NCBI GenBank assembly: GCA_910579395.1
Contig: CAJTUC010000015.1
Span: 1-64,000 of the forward strand
Direction: 5' to 3'
Source of the DNA: an uncultured Lachnospiraceae bacterium
Lineage (GTDB): Bacteria > Bacillota > Clostridia > Lachnospirales > Lachnospiraceae
DNA length: 64,000 nt
The translations under genes were made by a program, and so were the position numbers. Shown here one piece after another: positions 59,854 through 64,000 of this stretch. Numbering within the stretch: position 1 is the stretch's first letter; each line of letters starts with the position of its first letter. The notes beneath the pieces are model-generated. The model searched no databases and had not been told where the DNA came from. It saw nothing but the letters and a program-made list of their open reading frames with translations.

Positions 59854-60068
59854 TGGTTTTCGATATCGATTTCGTGGATTCGTGGGGGATTCATATGCTG
59901 GCTTCTGACAACAACTATATCGCTGAAGCTTTCCGCCGAACTGGAGAAATTGAAAGCGGAAATCGGCAGGTAGTCATGTTTTTCGCTGCCTGCATTATAC
60001 CGCAAACACGAAACAATCTGATGGCGTAGCTCTGCCTCTTTTCCTCTATAATAATTACAGAGCCTGTT

Positions 60069-60930
60069 TTACCATTTTCCTGTTAATACTCCGCTCAGAT
60101 ATTTATTTTTCTCAACAAAACATTTAATAAATATATACGGAAACAAAAAGCCAAAAACCAACATCAATCCCATACATAATAAATAAGGCGCTCCTAATTT
60201 TTGATATACAAAAACGCGTATTGCAACTTATACATACGGACTCATTAAATAAATTCCATAGCTATAATTACTTGCCAGTTCCAAAATTTTTTTTGGGTAT
60301 CCTCCTTGTGCTTGAATATGTATTGCCAGGTACAGCACAGGTATACTTCCAATTAATGCTGTCAATAATTCTGTACTTTTATTATTTCCAATAAACATAA
60401 CAATTCCACCGTTTATTAAAATAAAAATCAACATTAGTAATCCTTTATTTTCTATCCACTTTTTTATTATAGAAAAATACCCCCATAAAAAGATTCCTAA
60501 TACAAAAAATATAGAGTTTTCCATCAATTTATCAAAATAGAATGGGCTAACGAACAAATTAATAATGTATAATCCCAAACTTATTAGTAACCATATCATT
60601 TTATTATAAATAAATCTGCTGATAATCAAAAAAACATGTTGATCACAAACAAATTCCAAATATACCACAGTGTCCCACTTGTACTCTTTCCAAGAGTCTT
60701 TTGGCCCTCTTTATTAGTTCGTCCTTAATATGAAAACCATAAATATATTCTCTGGCAAATTCTGTATACATATTAATATAGCCATATGCAGAATCCGGAA
60801 ATGAATGTCCCAGTAATACCAGCACAAATGCTATTCCGCGTAATATATTAATTTTAAACGGACTATCGTACAGGAAATGTGATACATAATCTTCCCTGGA
60901 TTTTTTAGCATTCCGCCCTTATTTATGTTT
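60069..60930 (-). pseudogene. Broken acyltransferase-3 family membrane protein
   Basis: Minus-strand frames read SPFKINILRGIAFVLVLLGHSF and SAYGYINMYTEFAREYIYGFHI (N-terminus of O-acyltransferases), then jump directly to KDELIKRAKRLLERVQ, so the helices between are deleted. A frameshift near 60660 leads to LWYLEFVCDQHVFLIISRF and the later membrane helices. An in-frame TAA at 60228 interrupts the end, which continues to 60069 (YLLCMGLMLVFGFLFPY). There is also no proper start codon. It once belonged to the surface-polysaccharide locus to the right. Confidence 0.75.
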
Positions 60931-61028
60931 CTAAAATCACCCATCCATAGCGTAAGCACCAAATCTGACTCTTAAGAATATGTCTCCTAATAAGACATCA
61001 TTAAAAATCCGCTAACCATTATTTTCTA

Positions 61029-62384
61029 TTATTCACATTTTACAGCATTGCATTTTTTATGAAGCAGTTTCATTGTAAAAACGGGCGCTAAAAGTTCATA
61101 TGGCATAAGCGACAATGTATTGGCTATCACTACTCCTATCCAGGATCCCATACTTTGGACGAATATATAGGAAAGAGGTATGAACACCAATGCAGCAAAT
61201 GTCATCCATATCATCTGCACTCTGAAATAGGACAATCCATTTCCTATGGAAGTATTCACGCTATGAAGAACCAGCATGGTATTGGAAAAAACAAATGCCA
61301 AAGCATATCCTGAATGAACTTTTACAATATCTTTTCCTACCCAACACTCTATAATCCAAGGTAATATTGGAATGACACATAATTCTAACAATAAACAGGC
61401 AGCTGCTGCCAGTAAAAAGAATCGATATATTTTCTTAATCCATTGAAAATTTTTCTGCGCCTGTGCTTTAGTCACCGCAGACCAAATAGGTGTTAAGGCT
61501 AAAGAAACAAGCATTCCTACCGTTTTAAATATCTTATTATAAATTTGATACTCAACAACGTAATCCGATGTCGTAAAATTCGAAATGATCAGTTCATTGA
61601 CAGAGGATATGACCATAAATACGATTTGAAGCCATAATAAAGAAATCCCTATACTAAAAATATCTTTTATACAATTCTTCCTAAAAAAAGATACAGATGG
61701 AAAATTGTCTTTTAATAAAAATTTGAAAACAAACCAGGAACAGATTAAATATGGTATGTTTATTGCACAAACATTAATTAATGACATAATTTTTAAATTC
61801 ATTTCTAAAGTTCCCGATGGAATAATACACAAAGAAATCAGAATAATGACATTCGGAAATAACGATAGCAAATTAACGATTGCCGAACACTGCATTGCAT
61901 ATAAAATTGAAGTAACAATTTTCAAAACCGTACTGATGATGATTCCCCAAAAAACAAGCTGTACACAATGTGCAAGAATATCATTTGATATGACCGTATC
62001 TTCTACATTAAATATTTTATTCCAATTTAACCGTATAATAACAATTTCACCAATAATCAGTATTATGCCTGCTATACAGAGCATTAATCCATACGTTGTT
62101 GAGATGAGGCTCTTAACCTGTTCCATATCTTTTTTTTCAATTGCCATCGGCAGTTTATTTCTTAATCCATGACCCAATCCCAAATCAAATAAAGTAACCC
62201 AGTTCAATACAGAAAGTATCGTATACCAGAGTCCCAAAGAGGTTTTGTCATTGAAAAAACGGATATACATGGGAAGCAATATAAGTGATACTACTAATGA
62301 TGCTCCCTTAACAAGAAATGCCCCCAACATATTCTTTATGACCTGCCGATTATGATCAAAAATATTACTTATCCTTTTTAGCAT
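61029..62384 (-). CDS. Polysaccharide flippase (Wzx/MATE-like MOP superfamily)
   Basis: 451 residues with about 12-14 membrane helices. The start NRQVIKNMLGAFLVKGASLVVSLILLPMYIRFF followed by GLWYTILSVLNWVTLFDLGLGHGLRNKL is typical of Wzx-type flippases, which turn lipid-linked repeat units to the outer face. It lies downstream of the EpsG-like polymerase gene. Base composition is clearly more AT-rich than in the left half of the window, as usual for polysaccharide loci. GAGG precedes the ATG. Confidence 0.85.
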   Translation of the reverse strand: MLKRISNIFDHNRQVIKNMLGAFLVKGASLVVSLILLPMYIRFFNDKTSLGLWYTILSVLNWVTLFDLGLGHGLRNKLPMAIEKKDMEQVKSLISTTYGLMLCIAGIILIIGEIVIIRLNWNKIFNVEDTVISNDILAHCVQLVFWGIIISTVLKIVTSILYAMQCSAIVNLLSLFPNVIILISLCIIPSGTLEMNLKIMSLINVCAINIPYLICSWFVFKFLLKDNFPSVSFFRKNCIKDIFSIGISLLWLQIVFMVISSVNELIISNFTTSDYVVEYQIYNKIFKTVGMLVSLALTPIWSAVTKAQAQKNFQWIKKIYRFFLLAAAACLLLELCVIPILPWIIECWVGKDIVKVHSGYALAFVFSNTMLVLHSVNTSIGNGLSYFRVQMIWMTFAALVFIPLSYIFVQSMGSWIGVVIANTLSLMPYELLAPVFTMKLLHKKCNAVKCE

Positions 62385-62473
62385 AAATTTTCATACCTCT
62401 ATACCTATATGAATCGAAATCTCAGTTACATGACTTATTCCATGATCTGAGGATAAAGTAAATTAACCATTCC

Positions 62474-63541
62474 CTATCTTTCAAAAAGATATGTCTGATA
62501 CGGTATTATACTTCCATAATTACTCATAATACGATATGAAAAATAAAACAATACCATACCATATACTATAAACTTATAGAAAATACGATATTTATTGAAA
62601 TAACTCGTTACAACAGGCACTAAGATAATAATAAATATCTGCAAATATAGATTTTCTCTGGCTATTAAAATTTCTGTCGAAAAAAACACTCCCAATAAGA
62701 GCTCTCCCCATAGCAGCACACTCCCCTTTAACAATAACTGTTCCTTCTCCGCCGGCAAGTCGTATCTTTTGGGAATCCACATAGCATAAAGGAATGTCAA
62801 CGCATATATTATCTGCATTACAACATTTCTTCCCGTGGCTTTATAAACTCCTAATAAATAAGATGAATATCCCGCAAAACTATTCGTAAAAATATTAAAC
62901 AAAATATTAACTGATAAAAGTGCGATTACGGATACTCCAATAGCATAATATACACGCCTTCTTGTCCAATTCATGCTCAATACCAGCAAAACCGGCACGC
63001 CTATGATAGCCGAAGTATGGATTGATACTGCAAACGCTAAAAAAAATATGCTAAAAATCTTCTTTCCTTTTATAAAGAGCGCCGCCGAAAGGAACAATAA
63101 ACATAACGCCATGTTTTGGCGCGCGATATTCATGGCCTGTAAAGCAAATATTAAATAGTATAAGACAATTGCCTGCTTCAGATCAACCTCCAAAAGCTCA
63201 ATTGCAATCCATATAACAATTACGATAAAATATCCCGTCACAAACATATAAATATTAGGATTTCTACCGCATACAGAAGAAACTGCTTTAAAAAAAACTG
63301 CCCATCCTGGAAATTTAGCATACATTTTAGTCAATTCTGAAATATTTCCATCATAACTGATCAGCATCTTATATGCATTGTAATATTGATATGTGTCAGT
63401 GCCTGTATAACAGGAGCGAAAAGCTATAATTCCGCCGATATGTATAGCAGTAATAATAAAATACATTCTGTGTTTTATCTTGAAAATTTTAAATACCCAT
63501 GAATACATAAGTAAAATGAACAAGTTGACGAAATAAAACAT
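62474..63541 (-). CDS. EpsG-family (Wzy-like) polysaccharide polymerase
   Basis: 355 residues with about ten membrane helices. The N-terminal segment FRSCYTGTDTYQYYNAY is the EpsG family signature, where GTDT-x-x-Y is conserved. The protein should polymerise exported repeat units. Start ATG 63541 (MFYFVNLFI) has GGGGAGAG upstream; an out-of-frame ATG lies two bases before it. It follows the glycosyltransferase gene by 27 bp. Confidence 0.82.
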   Translation of the reverse strand: MFYFVNLFILLMYSWVFKIFKIKHRMYFIITAIHIGGIIAFRSCYTGTDTYQYYNAYKMLISYDGNISELTKMYAKFPGWAVFFKAVSSVCGRNPNIYMFVTGYFIVIVIWIAIELLEVDLKQAIVLYYLIFALQAMNIARQNMALCLLFLSAALFIKGKKIFSIFFLAFAVSIHTSAIIGVPVLLVLSMNWTRRRVYYAIGVSVIALLSVNILFNIFTNSFAGYSSYLLGVYKATGRNVVMQIIYALTFLYAMWIPKRYDLPAEKEQLLLKGSVLLWGELLLGVFFSTEILIARENLYLQIFIIILVPVVTSYFNKYRIFYKFIVYGMVLFYFSYRIMSNYGSIIPYQTYLFER

Positions 63542-63568
63542 TACATTTTCTCTCCCCAATATTTTTTA

Positions 63569-64000
63569 TTATCTTGGTTTATATTTTACAATATTCTTTT
63601 CCCGTCTATACACACTCCAAAAATTCGTTAATCCAGGCGCAACTCTTTTTGCAATTTCCTTTATATATCCTAAAAATATCAGTTTATTTTTCCACGGTAA
63701 ATGATACTGTATTTTTAACATATTATCTTCTTTATTGCAAAGCGCGACCCGTTCATTAGAAATCCCACTTTTTTTTCTATCCGCAATGATCGTATTGATT
63801 CCCGTAAAGATACATCCATTCATCTTTAGTCGAAGCATTTGTTCGTAATCCGCTTTTATTTTATAATGACAATCAAAAGGAAATTTTAGTAATAGTTCTC
63901 TTCTGACAAATAATGACTGATGGCATAATGACATCCCCTCTTCTAAAAAAAGGTCACTATGATTAACAATATAGCCTCTTTTTTCTGTAATGCGAATCAA
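63569..64000 (-). CDS. Glycosyltransferase family 2, C-terminal part (cut by window edge)
   Basis: 143 residues present; the N-terminal nucleotide-sugar domain lies beyond 64000. CHQSLFVRRELLLKFPFDCHYKIKADYEQMLRLK is the usual acceptor-side region of GT2 enzymes of polysaccharide loci (H-Q-x2-F and A-D-Y-E), where the Asp acts near the active site. The protein ends in a basic tail YRREKNIVKYKPR. Probably the first or a middle gene of the polysaccharide operon. Confidence 0.75.
   Translation of the reverse strand: MIRITEKRGYIVNHSDLFLEEGMSLCHQSLFVRRELLLKFPFDCHYKIKADYEQMLRLKMNGCIFTGINTIIADRKKSGISNERVALCNKEDNMLKIQYHLPWKNKLIFLGYIKEIAKRVAPGLTNFWSVYRREKNIVKYKPR

Noticed and set aside
1..64000. tRNA, rRNA or known riboswitch genes
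   Set aside because: No cloverleaf with TTCRA loop, rRNA core sequence or recognisable riboswitch consensus was found by eye; short or diverged ones could have been missed.

Overview
The window looks like chromosome of a gut anaerobe of the Firmicutes, class Clostridia, most likely family Lachnospiraceae. The evidence is a complete butyrate-forming operon (thl-crt-hbd-bcd-etfB-etfA), many glycoside hydrolases paired with AraC-type regulators, an AgrC/AgrA-like two-component pair, a lantibiotic-immunity type ABC transporter, strong AGGAGG-type ribosome sites and occasional TTG starts. The assignment rests on gene content and order only; no database search was possible.

Layout. 1-13.8 kb is a carbohydrate-use region: alpha-L-rhamnosidase (GH78), sugar isomerase-like protein, SGNH hydrolase, GH2 enzyme, a divergent AraC regulator, a GPH-type sugar symporter, a GH1 glucosidase and a GH43 enzyme with a discoidin-like domain. 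13.8-15.3 kb is a decay zone with remnants of a GGDEF protein and of an ECF sigma/anti-sigma pair around one intact lipoprotein gene. 15.3-18.6 kb holds a GH31 enzyme divergent from an AraC regulator. 18.6-29 kb is mixed accessory DNA: an Rpn-type nuclease, a FlxA-like coiled-coil protein, a LytTR/GHKL signalling pair, a ferritin-like protein, lipoproteins, a His/Cys-rich secreted peptide and an AraC-DUF3795 pair. 29-36 kb holds a zinc-ribbon membrane protein, a LacZ-type beta-galactosidase, mtnA and ybaK. 35-43 kb holds two ABC permeases with an accessory protein, a BlaI/M56 sensor pair and a MATE pump. 43-46.5 kb is an uncharacterised three-gene run. 46.8-51.6 kb, the only long plus-strand operon in the right half, encodes a two-component system, a lantibiotic-immunity ABC transporter and a YxeA-like protein. 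51.8-53.6 kb holds an orphan ATPase and two broken genes. 53.7-59.7 kb is the butyrate operon. From 60 kb to the right edge is a surface-polysaccharide locus (acyltransferase pseudogene, flippase, EpsG-like polymerase, cut glycosyltransferase).

The most unusual content lies between genes. Four elements of about 190-210 bp (A-D) form long hairpins whose arms differ between copies but stay complementary within each copy, around a conserved core with an internal covarying stem and a GNRA-type loop. A second family (E) forms a three-way junction just after stop codons. A third (F) is a shared promoter plus structured leader found in front of the intact Rpn gene and in front of an internally deleted Rpn copy 33 kb away. 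Several operator-like arrays are also clear: four tandem 11-bp repeats before the immunity transporter, two perfect 16-bp palindromes before blaI, and repeated half-sites between the symporter and GH1 genes.

Functionally, the left half gathers plant-glycan and glycoside breakdown, and the sugars released can feed acetyl-CoA to butyryl-CoA conversion by the operon at 53.7-59.7 kb. No rRNA, tRNA, CRISPR array or intact transposase was recognised.
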